DNA from: Sphingobacteriales bacterium
Lineage (GTDB): Bacteria > Bacteroidota > Bacteroidia > Chitinophagales > UBA2359
Direction of reading: 5' to 3'
DNA: 64,000 bases
Assembly (NCBI GenBank): GCA_016706405.1
Contig: JADJJT010000005.1
Span: 1 to 64,000 of the forward strand
In this document: positions 56,698 to 64,000 of the stretch, piece after piece
Position numbering within the stretch: position 1 is the stretch's first letter
How the letters are laid out: every line of letters starts with the position of its first letter
Notes under the pieces: generated by a model
The model's database searches: none
Told to the model about the DNA's origin: nothing
The model's input: the letters and a program-made list of their open reading frames with translations, nothing else
Program-made: the position numbers and the translations under genes

Positions 56698-57666
56698 TTA
56701 TTGCCAAACGAGGTCTAGTTTTACAGTAATTCCGTTTTGGGTTTTTGTCACACTTGTTGGGTATGGGTTACTACCACTTGTATAATTGTTCATTACAAAA
56801 CCAACATATCCAATATTGTCATCTGCGTCTGGAGTATCATAATCCCAAACATCAATAAATCTCGAAACATTAAAGTCCGTAATTTCAAATGGAGTTGTAA
56901 AGTTCCAACTTATAGGAAGCATAGAAGAAGTAACATCATTAATCCTGGAAGATGTTCCGTTTACCAACACATTACTAGCTTGGTCAATAATATTAAAGAA
57001 CACATCAGGTCCGCTTGAAAAGTCCCAACTCGAACCATTGCCATCAACAAAAGGCATATTTGTAATTGTCACCTTAGTGATTTTAACTTTAGTTGGAGGT
57101 GCTGCAATATTTACAATTTTTGAAATTTGATTATTTCCAGCTGCGTTTGTTGCTGTCAGAATAACTGAAAATGAACCGCCTGTTGTGTATGTTTTATTGG
57201 GATTTACAGCAGTTGATGAAGTTCCGTCTCCAAAATCCCAACTATAGCTTGTCGCATTAGTAGAAGTATTGGTAAAGCTAACATTTGAAGGTGCTGTTCC
57301 TGCACCAGTAAAAGTAAAATTAGCAGTTGGCAATTGTGATTGTGTTGATTGTTGAATTAACACTTGCTTAGAAGTTTGACTTGTTCCACCTTCACCATTG
57401 GCTGTTAATGAAACAGTATAAGTTCCACCAACATTATATGTTTTTGTTGGATTTGGGTCAGATGAAGTTGTGCCATCTCCAAAGTCCCAACTATAACTTG
57501 ATGCGTCTTTAGATTTGTTTTCAAATAGTACTGCACAAGGAGCTGTACAGCCACCACCAGTGTATGCAAAATCTGCTGTTGGTTTGGGTTTTGGTTCATC
57601 CTTTTTGCAGGAATTAATTGTAATGATGCCAAGTATGGCAACGAATAATAAGAATAATTTTTTCAT
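56698..57666 (-). CDS. PKD-domain lipoprotein
   Basis: 322 residues. The lipobox INSCKKDEP (Cys near residue 20) is the typical Bacteroidota surface lipoprotein signature. Two PKD domains follow, each with YSWDFGDGT (about 58-66 and 141-149). The C-terminal 130 residues form a beta-rich domain ending TQNGITVKLDLVWQ, resembling the C-terminal domains of other Bacteroidota PKD lipoproteins. It is probably displayed on the cell surface and may bind polymers or partner proteins. Its 5' leader shares a 60-nt block with that of the lipoprotein gene at 61085-61432. Confidence 0.8.
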   Translation of the reverse strand: MKKLFLLFVAILGIITINSCKKDEPKPKPTADFAYTGGGCTAPCAVLFENKSKDASSYSWDFGDGTTSSDPNPTKTYNVGGTYTVSLTANGEGGTSQTSKQVLIQQSTQSQLPTANFTFTGAGTAPSNVSFTNTSTNATSYSWDFGDGTSSTAVNPNKTYTTGGSFSVILTATNAAGNNQISKIVNIAAPPTKVKITKVTITNMPFVDGNGSSWDFSSGPDVFFNIIDQASNVLVNGTSSRINDVTSSMLPISWNFTTPFEITDFNVSRFIDVWDYDTPDADDNIGYVGFVMNNYTSGSNPYPTSVTKTQNGITVKLDLVWQ

Positions 57667-57690
57667 TTTATTTTTTTTTGATTTTTATGT

Positions 57691-57750
57691 GTCCTACTCA
57701 TATGGCTTTTCGGATTCGCCCAGTGTATTATAGTGTTCACTGTCTTCACT
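57691..57750 (-). promoter_or_regulatory. Conserved 5' leader element, copy 1
   Basis: On the minus strand this 60-nt block, 25 nt before the PKD lipoprotein ATG, aligns without gaps to 61451-61510. The invariant core is CCGAAAAGCCATATGAGTAG, preceded by GGGCGAA. An upstream stem AGTG...CACT is kept although the bases between differ. A structured cis-acting RNA or shared operator are both possible. The remainder of 57667-57846 is AT-rich with no gene. Confidence 0.5.
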
Positions 57751-57846
57751 TTTTCGTTAATAAGTCAACAGTCAGGAACTGTCAAAATACTGGATATGCA
57801 ATTTTAATATTTTTTGTTTCACGTTTGGTCGTTTTAAACTATCCCA

Positions 57847-57973
57847 TAACGGGCCGCGTGTTGGCGAGGGTGGCACTTTCACCGTGAACTTCAATCGAAG
57901 CAGGAACTTTGATTTTACCTAAAATGCCTAATCGAAGAAATTTCCTGCCACTCTTGCCAACACGATGTTATGC
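57847..57973 (-). other. attC-like site of the VWA/PLD cassette (long class)
   Basis: The arms CGTGTTGGCGAGGGTGGCA and TGCCACTCTTGCCAACACG pair well. GTTATGCGAT at 57967 mirrors ATCGCATAAC at 60847-60856, so the two genes between belong to one cassette of about 3 kb. Confidence 0.9.
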
Positions 57974-57985
57974 GATTGCCGTTTG

Positions 57986-58888
57986 TTAATATTTTTTCCA
58001 TTCAAAACTTTTATATCCACTCTCTAAAGCCCATTTACGCCAAACAGCTTCAAGTATTTCGTTATCTCTTAGACCTAATGGATTTTTATATGTTTGTAGT
58101 TTAGTGTTTTTATCTCTTTCAGCCGTTTCTAAAATATGCAGATTTACATATTTGTTTTTGGCATTTTTTATAGGTGTCAAACATAAAGTTGAATTATTTC
58201 TAAGGGCTGTTTCTATATCAACACTATTTGATTTACAATATCGTCTTATTTCATCAATTTCAAGCTCACCGAAATAAAATTGATTATTACTCCTTTTGCT
58301 ATAATATTCGAGATAACCGTCTGTGAAAATATAAATGTGATTATCGTAATTTATATAAGTAGTATCAATCCCATTAGTTAAAAGTGTGTTTTTTTTGATA
58401 AGGGATTTGTTTTCTATTTTATCGGCTAAAATGCTAATCAAATCCATTCCTTTATCTTGAATGTTAGCATAAGCATCACTTGCTTTTTGTTTTAAGACAT
58501 CTATTTCATAGTCTAAACCTTTGCCCTCATATTCTCCTGTTGAATTGATAAATTTTTGTTTACTACCTAAATCTTTAATTTTACTTATATCAATGGTGTA
58601 TTTAACTTCATCAGAAAAAGTTGAGAAATAAAGGCATGATTTGTCTCCAATTTTTTCACCTGGCTTAACACATTCGTTCCTAAAAAAGTTGAGAATCTTA
58701 TTTATCTCCGCAAGGTCTTTAGGAGGGTATTGTTGGTTTATAACTGTGCCATTTATTTTTGGTTCTATTCTATCAGTCATATCTGAAAGAATAACTATAT
58801 TTTGATATGTCAGTGTTTTATTTTGCGGTTCAGGCATACAAGATTGCAACAATAATGAAGTTGCAAAAAAGAATAATAATTTCTTCAT
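57986..58888 (-). CDS. VWA-like lipoprotein paired with a PLD-domain membrane protein
   Basis: 300 residues. The lipobox LLLQSCMPE places Cys near residue 17. The next part opens with a strand and DMTD cluster (IVILSDMTDRI, 31-41) like the first MIDAS strand of von Willebrand A folds. A second strand ending FTDGYLEY near 187-194 matches the later VWA acidic site. This suggests a metal-dependent adhesion or scaffold domain outside the cytoplasmic membrane. It starts 7 bp after the stop of the PLD-domain gene, so the two are one operon and one cassette. I do not know a named system with this pair. Confidence 0.65.
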   Translation of the reverse strand: MKKLLFFFATSLLLQSCMPEPQNKTLTYQNIVILSDMTDRIEPKINGTVINQQYPPKDLAEINKILNFFRNECVKPGEKIGDKSCLYFSTFSDEVKYTIDISKIKDLGSKQKFINSTGEYEGKGLDYEIDVLKQKASDAYANIQDKGMDLISILADKIENKSLIKKNTLLTNGIDTTYINYDNHIYIFTDGYLEYYSKRSNNQFYFGELEIDEIRRYCKSNSVDIETALRNNSTLCLTPIKNAKNKYVNLHILETAERDKNTKLQTYKNPLGLRDNEILEAVWRKWALESGYKSFEWKKY

Positions 58889-58895
58889 TTTCAGA

Positions 58896-60803
58896 CTAAC
58901 GATTATTTATGACTACTTGTTCTATTGCTCTAACTCTGTTTGCAACTTCTTTTTCTGCATAAAGTTCAGGTAGGTATTCAATGTAACCTGTTTTATACGC
59001 TGTTGAAACACTATTTAGGATTTCATCAGTAAAGATTTTCCCGCTGGTAATTCGAGTCATAAAATCATCGTAAATCGCTTTTAGATTTTTTTGCAGTTCT
59101 GTAAATAGATTTTCAATATTATTTTGCTGTGTATTTAATTCTTTTTCTAATCGTTCTAATTCATCATTTTTCTGTTTTATAGATTCGTCCTTTTCTTTAA
59201 TTTCTTTTAAAAGAAGTTCTTTGTTTAGATTCAAATCAAGTAATGCTTTATCTAACATTTCAATCTGTTTATTCTTTTCAGCATCAACCAATTGACGTTG
59301 GGATTTTTGGTAAGCATTAACTATATATTCTATGATAAAGTGTGTAATTATTAGTGGTAACATCCCAAAAACAAAAATGAGCCAAAACTCTCCGTGTTTC
59401 ACTACTTCCCAAATTTGAAGTTGTGATTCTTTTCCAATTAATAAACTCTTTATCTCATCTGTATTCATTGCAACCATTACGGCAACTATAATGTCAAAAA
59501 TTAAAACGCCAACCCAAAAACTTAAAATATTGACCCACTTCTTTTTGCTCCCAAAGAGTTTTAAATTTGATAATGAAATTGGAATTAAAAAGAATAAACC
59601 TGCCATAATGCCAAATAAAGTTCCTTGCATTTTAAAGATTTTTACGATTGCATTAGCATCCACAAGTTGCGGAAGACCCGGGTTTATTCCTGCTTCCAAA
59701 GAATTGCGAATTACATTTCCTTCAAAAAACACTTTGTACATTGCTGAAGCAAAAAACATTGACAGATAATAAATAAAAACTGTTAATCCTAATATTGCAA
59801 AGACAGTTCCAACCGACCAAAACTTTTTAATTACAAAGGATGATTCTAATGAGTTTCTTTCTAATTTATTTTTTTCAATTTCATTATTTATTTGAAGTAG
59901 TCCTTTTTCTCCCGTGCTTTTGTTGCCTGATTCAAGGATTGATTTTTCTTGTTTTAAATCAGTGATTTTTGAGTTTACTTGTCGTAGGTCTATTTCATTA
60001 TTTGAATTTATTTTATTGATTTCATTTTGTTTGTCTGTGTCTATTTCAGCTTTCTTACTTTCAAAGGCAGATTTGATATTTTGAGAGATTATGTTTTTCT
60101 TACTACTCAAACTGTCGTCAGTAGCAAACATTTTTATTTGCTCTTTGATTTCGTCATAATGCGTTTTAAATATATCTATACTACCTGAGCTTTCCTTTGA
60201 ATTATCATAGCCTTGTTTTCTATAGCTTTCAGTATTTATGTTTGCTGTTGTATAAATTAAATTTGATAGTTGTTGCGTAAAAGAGTCAGCCGTGTCTATT
60301 GGTTGAACTGTTTTTGCTTTTGTAATAACTTGTTCCATAGGATTTGCTGAATTTATGTTTACATCTATTTGGTGGTCAATATTATATTTCAGTCTTTCAA
60401 ATTCAGCAAATAGTTGTCGATATGTATTTAAATCATCTGTTACTTGAATGTTTTCAACATTATTGTTGCTTGCATTATATGAATAATTATAAGAACCATT
60501 TATTGAAATTCTATTATCAATAAGGCAGAACTTGTGATGCATCATTCCTCTTTCATCTCCTGTTTCAAAAGCGTGAATACTTATGTTTTCAGCTTTAAAC
60601 ATTTGTTTTACGGTCTCATTTTGAGCGTTTGATGAAAGGATAATATCTACCGTAATATTTCGCTTTTTTGCATTGATGATAGCATTGGCTATATCTCTAT
60701 CGGTAAACCAAGCCATAGCCACGAATATATTTTGGTTTGCCTTTTCAATCTCGGAAATTATTCGTTGTTTTATTTCTGTTCCGTTCGTTATAATATCATT
60801 CAT
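58896..60803 (-). CDS. PLD-like (single HKD) protein with coiled coils and four membrane segments
   Basis: 635 residues. Residues 1-145 are a phospholipase-D/Nuc-like domain with one HKD motif (HHKFCLID, 89-96, i.e. HxKxxxxD) and the following NGSYN. Enzymes with one motif act as dimers and are nucleases or lipases. Residues 210-320 are charged and heptad-rich (coiled coil). Four membrane segments lie between about 327 and 490. A second coiled coil spans about 500-580, then a short C-terminal domain. The layout suggests a membrane-tethered, oligomerising effector; combined with the VWA-like lipoprotein it could be a defence or stress device, which is inference. First gene of the cassette. Confidence 0.75.
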   Translation of the reverse strand: MNDIITNGTEIKQRIISEIEKANQNIFVAMAWFTDRDIANAIINAKKRNITVDIILSSNAQNETVKQMFKAENISIHAFETGDERGMMHHKFCLIDNRISINGSYNYSYNASNNNVENIQVTDDLNTYRQLFAEFERLKYNIDHQIDVNINSANPMEQVITKAKTVQPIDTADSFTQQLSNLIYTTANINTESYRKQGYDNSKESSGSIDIFKTHYDEIKEQIKMFATDDSLSSKKNIISQNIKSAFESKKAEIDTDKQNEINKINSNNEIDLRQVNSKITDLKQEKSILESGNKSTGEKGLLQINNEIEKNKLERNSLESSFVIKKFWSVGTVFAILGLTVFIYYLSMFFASAMYKVFFEGNVIRNSLEAGINPGLPQLVDANAIVKIFKMQGTLFGIMAGLFFLIPISLSNLKLFGSKKKWVNILSFWVGVLIFDIIVAVMVAMNTDEIKSLLIGKESQLQIWEVVKHGEFWLIFVFGMLPLIITHFIIEYIVNAYQKSQRQLVDAEKNKQIEMLDKALLDLNLNKELLLKEIKEKDESIKQKNDELERLEKELNTQQNNIENLFTELQKNLKAIYDDFMTRITSGKIFTDEILNSVSTAYKTGYIEYLPELYAEKEVANRVRAIEQVVINNR

Positions 60804-60852
60804 ACTTTGTATTTAATGTTTTTATTGGTTACAATCTCTTGTAGGTATCGCA

Positions 60853-60982
60853 TAACGTTTCGCAGATTTGCGTTCGGGCGGGATTTTAAGCACCACACTT
60901 GATACGAAGAACTGCACTTCAAATATGCACAAAATTTTCTACGAAGAACGTCACCCCGCCTGACGCAAATGTGCTGTTAGCT
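60853..60982 (-). other. attC-like site of the small lipoprotein cassette (long class)
   Basis: The arms AGATTTGCGTTCGGGCGGG and CCCCGCCTGACGCAAAT pair closely. GTTAGCTGC at 60976 mirrors GCAGCTAAC at 61637-61645. The arm sequence is close to that at 11006-11134. Confidence 0.9.
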
Positions 60983-60985
60983 GCT

Positions 60986-61029
60986 GCTTTTCTCGTCAGA
61001 CGGTCGGCAGACTGTCAGACGAGAAAAGC
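60986..61029 (-). terminator. Long hairpin 3' of the small lipoprotein gene
   Basis: GCTTTTCTCGTCAGACGGTC and GACTGTCAGACGAGAAAAGC form an 18-20 bp stem with two mismatches and a GGCA loop, between the gene stop at 61085 and the attC. The position fits a transcription terminator or 3' mRNA stabiliser. There is no strong U tract after it. Confidence 0.5.
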
Positions 61030-61084
61030 AACAACAAACAAAGCCGATAGTAACTAAACGCGAAATTCAGAAATGCTCTGTGCT

Positions 61085-61432
61085 TTACTGAATTTTTACT
61101 GTCGTCTCGTAACACTTGGTTATGTTCACAGAAGATGTGTATTCTGTCGGATAAAGAATGTAACCACTCTTTTGCGTATATTTTGTCGAGTAAGTCCCCG
61201 CAGACAGTGTATAGGAAACAACACCGTAAGCACCCACTGTCCCTTTATATGCACCGTTTACATAAATGTAATAAGGGTCGTCTTTGTAGCTATCAACTTT
61301 AAGTGTGCCGGTGTTGTTCTGAACACAAGGTGCAGCGTTAGGATTGTTTGGGTCGTTTGGGTCGTCTTTCTTGCAAGATGACACTGTCGCCATTAACGCA
61401 ACTGCCATCAGAATTGTCAAAAGTTTTTTCAT
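61085..61432 (-). CDS. Small surface lipoprotein, unknown function
   Basis: 115 residues. A signal peptide ends in the lipobox VSSCKKDDPND (Cys near residue 20), followed by a Pro/Asn/Asp linker (DPNDPNNPNAAP). A beta domain of about 80 residues then has the pattern YYIYVNGAYKGTV...YTLSAGTYSTKYTQ, like PEGA-type or similar small surface beta domains. It is probably exported to the outer membrane. Its leader carries the same 60-nt element as the PKD lipoprotein gene. Confidence 0.75.
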   Translation of the reverse strand: MKKLLTILMAVALMATVSSCKKDDPNDPNNPNAAPCVQNNTGTLKVDSYKDDPYYIYVNGAYKGTVGAYGVVSYTLSAGTYSTKYTQKSGYILYPTEYTSSVNITKCYETTVKIQ

Positions 61433-61450
61433 GTCGTTGAATTTTTAATT

Positions 61451-61510
61451 GTCCTACTCATATGGCTTTTCGGTTTCGCCCCGTTTTTGAAGTGGTAGCT
61501 GGTCTCCACT
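61451..61510 (-). promoter_or_regulatory. Conserved 5' leader element, copy 2
   Basis: The block lies 18 nt before the ATG on the minus strand and matches copy 1 (57691-57750) over 60 nt without gaps. The stem here is AGTGG...CCACT, whereas copy 1 has AGTG...CACT with different flanking bases, so pairing is kept despite sequence change. From 61511 to 61641 I see no gene. Confidence 0.5.
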
Positions 61511-61641
61511 TTTTAGTGAAAAATGCGTTCCGTTTTTTGTTGTCGTTACGAAGTGTCGTAATAAATATTGTTTGTCATCATTGTCCTGTTACGTTTGTGC
61601 CGTAACTTACACGGAGCAAAACGTCCCGCGAAAGTTGCAGC

Positions 61642-63472
61642 TAACGCCCGGGCTTTGCGTTGGGCGGTTTACGAAGCACAAATTTACAATACATTTCCAA
61701 CTTTTATTAGAAAATTCTCACTTTGAAATAACACTTCTGCCCGCCTAACCGTAAAGCCATTGTTATATAAATGTTATTTTATCTGCCTGCAAGTTTATAC
61801 TTTCCAGATACTTTAGCACGACAGTCGGCACACTACTTCCCTCTGGCCGAGTTAATAGTTCCAAAACTACTAAGTTTTCAATGACCTACAAAATTGCAAT
61901 TTTACCGTGTTTTCTATAAATTTTTCTGATAATTTTATATAACGCTCAGCTTTGCGTTGGGCGGTTTACGAAGCACAAATTTACAATACATTTCCAACTT
62001 TTATTAGAAAATTTTTCCCTTGAAATAACACTTCCGCCCGCCTAACCGTAAAGCCATTGTTATATAAATGTTATTTTTATCTGCCTGCAAGTTTATACTT
62101 TCCAGATACTTTAGTACGACAGTCAGCACACGACCAACCGTGCTGGCCGAGTTAATAGTTCCGGAAAACTACTAAGTTTTCAAGCGACCTACAAAGTTGC
62201 AAATTTTCACCGTGTTTTCCTATAAATTTTTCTGATAATTTTATATAACGCCCGGGCTTTGCGTTGGGCGGTTTACGAAGCACAAATTTACAATACATTT
62301 CCAACTTTTATTAGAAAAATTCTTCCCTTGAAATAACACTTCCGCCCGCCTAACCGTAAAGCCATTGTTATATAAATGTTATTTTTATCTGTCTGCAAGT
62401 TTATACTTTCCAGATACTTTAGTACGACAGTCAGCACACGACCAACCGTGCTGGCCGAGTTAATAGTTCCGGAAAACTACTAAGTTTTCAAGCGACCTAC
62501 AAAGTTGCAAAGTTTCACTGTGTTTTCCTATAAATTTTTCTGATAATTTTATATAACGGAAAAGGCTTTGCGTTGGGCGGCCTACGAAGGACAAATTTAC
62601 AATACATTTTTAAGTTTTATTAGAAAATTCTTCCCTTGAAATAACACTTCCGCCCGCCTAATCGTAAAGCCATTGTTATATAAATGTTATTTTATCTGCC
62701 TGCAAGTTTATACTTTCCAGATACTTTAGCACAACAGTCGGCAAACGACTAACCGTGCTGGCCGAGTTAATAGTTCCAAAACTACTAAGTTTTCAAGCGA
62801 CCTACAAAGTTGCAAAGTTTCACTGTGTTTTCCTATAAATTTTTCTGATAATTTTATATAACGGAAAAGGCTTTGCGTTGGGCGGCCTACGAAGGACAAA
62901 TTTACAATACATTTTTAAGTTTTATTAGAAAATTCTTCCCTTGAAATAACACTTCCGCCCGCCTAATCGTAAAGCCATTGTTATATAAATGTTATTTTAT
63001 CTGCCTGCAAGTTTATACTTTCCAGATACTTTAGCACAACAGTCGGCAAACGACTAACCGTGCTGGCCGAGTTAATAGTTCCGGAAAACTACTAAGTTTT
63101 CAAGCGACCTACAAAATTGCAAATTTTCACCGTGTTTTCCTATAAATTTTTCTGATAATTTTATATAACGGAAAAGGCTTTGCGTTGGGCGGCCTACGAA
63201 GGACAAATTTACAATACATTTTTAAGTTTTATTAGAAAATTCTTCCCTTGAAATAACACTTCCGCCCGCCTAATCGTAAAGCCATTGTTATATAAATGTT
63301 ATTTTATCTGCCTGCAAGTTTATACTTTCCAGATACTTTAGCACAACAGTCGGCAAACGACTAACCGTGCTGGCCGAGTTAATAGTTCCGGAAAACTACT
63401 AAGTTTTCAAGCGACCTACAAAATTGCAAATTTTCACCGTGTTTTCCTATAAATTTTTCTGATAATTTTATA
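61642..63472 (-). repeat. R306 cassette array 8 (6 units)
   Basis: Units start at 61642, 61940, 62246, 62554, 62859 and 63166. The first is subtype C with several extra losses (TTCCCTCTGG, CAATGACC) and is the most degraded copy in the window. The next two are subtype B and the last three subtype A. Confidence 0.9.
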
Positions 63473-63551
63473 TAACGTTAGTGCTGCCGCAGCGCGCCGC
63501 ACCTTTGAAAAAGAGCACGGGCGGCGCGTTGACGGCAGCACATTGTTGCTT
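63473..63551 (-). other. attC-like site of the right-edge cassette (short class)
   Basis: The arms GTGCTGCCG and CGGCAGCAC carry an inner GC-rich stem (GCGCGCCGC against GCGGCGCG). The right end is GTTGCTTGC; its partner end would lie beyond the window. The 155 bp from 63552 hold an ORF-like stretch from an ATG at 63712 that runs into the attC, which I could not confirm as a gene. Confidence 0.8.
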
Positions 63552-63708
63552 GCAGTAAGCTTTAACTCCGAGTGATGTTGAGAATTTCGCCACACAAAAG
63601 AGCGAAGCTCTAAAAAATCAAGCTTTCCGCTCCAACATAACCACAATTTAAACAATTTCTTCAAGTTTTTCCAAAACTCACTTTTTGATTTAAATATCAA
63701 AATTTTAC

Positions 63709-64000
63709 TCATTCGTTTTGTATTTCAAAACGCCCTACTGCGTTTGATTTTCATTCAAGTATTCAAATTTCGCTCATTCGTTTTGCCGTTTAAAATGCCC
63801 TGCTGCGTTTGATTTTCATTCAAGCATTAAAATTTCACTTATTCGTTTTGCCGTTTAAAATGCCCTACTGTGTTTGATTTTTATTCAAGTATTAAAATTT
63901 TACTTATTCGTTTTGCCGTTTAAAATGCCCTGCTGCGTTTGATTTTCATTCAAGCATTAAAATTTCACTTATTCGTTATATCATTCAAAATGCCCTGCTG
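63709..64000. repeat. 65-bp tandem repeat running off the window edge
   Basis: About four and a half copies with an exact 65-bp period start at 63709, 63774, 63839, 63904 and 63969. Each contains ATTCGTTTTGCCGTTTAAAA and TTTGATTTTCATTCAAG with a few substitutions. The period is not a multiple of three, so it does not encode a protein repeat. A degenerate partial copy precedes it at about 63684-63708. Confidence 0.9.

Noticed and set aside
63434..63712. 92-residue ORF at the right edge
   Set aside because: The C-terminal half reads through the attC palindrome, and the start lies at the edge of the 65-bp repeat. No recognisable domain; kept only as a remark under the attC entry.

Overview
The window looks like chromosome of an AT-rich Bacteroidota (Bacteroidetes). 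The lipoproteins carry an SCKKD-type lipobox, two large secreted peptidases end in type IX secretion (T9SS) sorting domains, PKD and SprB-like repeats occur, and the metal pump is the Bacteroidota-style CusA-TolC fusion. No rRNA, tRNA, CRISPR array, phage or intact transposase was seen.

The organising principle is an integron-type gene cassette array. Every credible gene (24 in all) reads on the minus strand. Each gene or small operon is followed at its 3' end by an imperfect palindrome of about 55-195 nt that starts AAC and ends GTT, as attC sites do. Each cassette is bounded by its own private 9-10 bp inverted ends, of the form GTTNNNNNN...NNNNNNAAC. An attC array cut at G^TT predicts exactly this, because the first bases of a cassette pair with the R'' box of its own attC only once the cassette is circular. 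I count 19 gene-type attC sites. No integrase gene is inside the window, so on this evidence it is a CALIN-like array or the distal part of a large sedentary integron.

Between the gene cassettes lie ten runs of one tiny cassette, here called R306: about 306 bp, of which about 130 bp is attC and about 175 bp is an ORF-poor body. I count about 91 copies (3, 5, 1, 7, 10, 38, 7, 13, 1 and 6 from left to right), close to 28 kb or over 40% of the window. They fall into at least three sequence subtypes with mosaics. The spacer beside the predicted crossover is hypervariable, and at least one multi-unit block is duplicated between two arrays 21 kb apart. This amplified, apparently gene-less cassette is the most unusual thing here.

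Layout from left to right (transcription runs right to left). 1-1257: N-terminal part of a thermolysin-like (M4) peptidase. 2214-5656: a second M4/T9SS peptidase with frameshifts. 7189-10204: a matrixin-like secreted protease with one homopolymer frameshift. 10511-13048: small lipoprotein, b-type cytochrome and membrane protein cassettes. 15201-18858: HMA-CDF cation transporter, then NhaA and a DUF389 protein. 21922-23506: multi-pass membrane protein. 35113-36779: two hypothetical cassettes. 38921-47628: an 8.7 kb metal-efflux cassette (small Cys/His protein, CusA-TolC fusion, membrane-fusion protein, P1B ATPase). 47629-49390: DUF262 protein plus nucleotidyltransferase, a plausible defence pair. 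53372-55198: Tet-family MFS efflux pump with an inverted-repeat element upstream. 55506-61641: lincosamide nucleotidyltransferase-like protein, PKD lipoprotein, a VWA-like lipoprotein/PLD-membrane protein pair and a small lipoprotein. 63473-64000: start of another cassette and a 65-bp tandem repeat running off the edge.

The cargo is typical of integron adaptive loads: metal and ion homeostasis, antibiotic resistance, possible defence, and secreted or surface proteins. Several indels in coding homopolymers and between repeat copies could be residual long-read errors, so exact copy counts and pseudogene status should be treated with that in mind.
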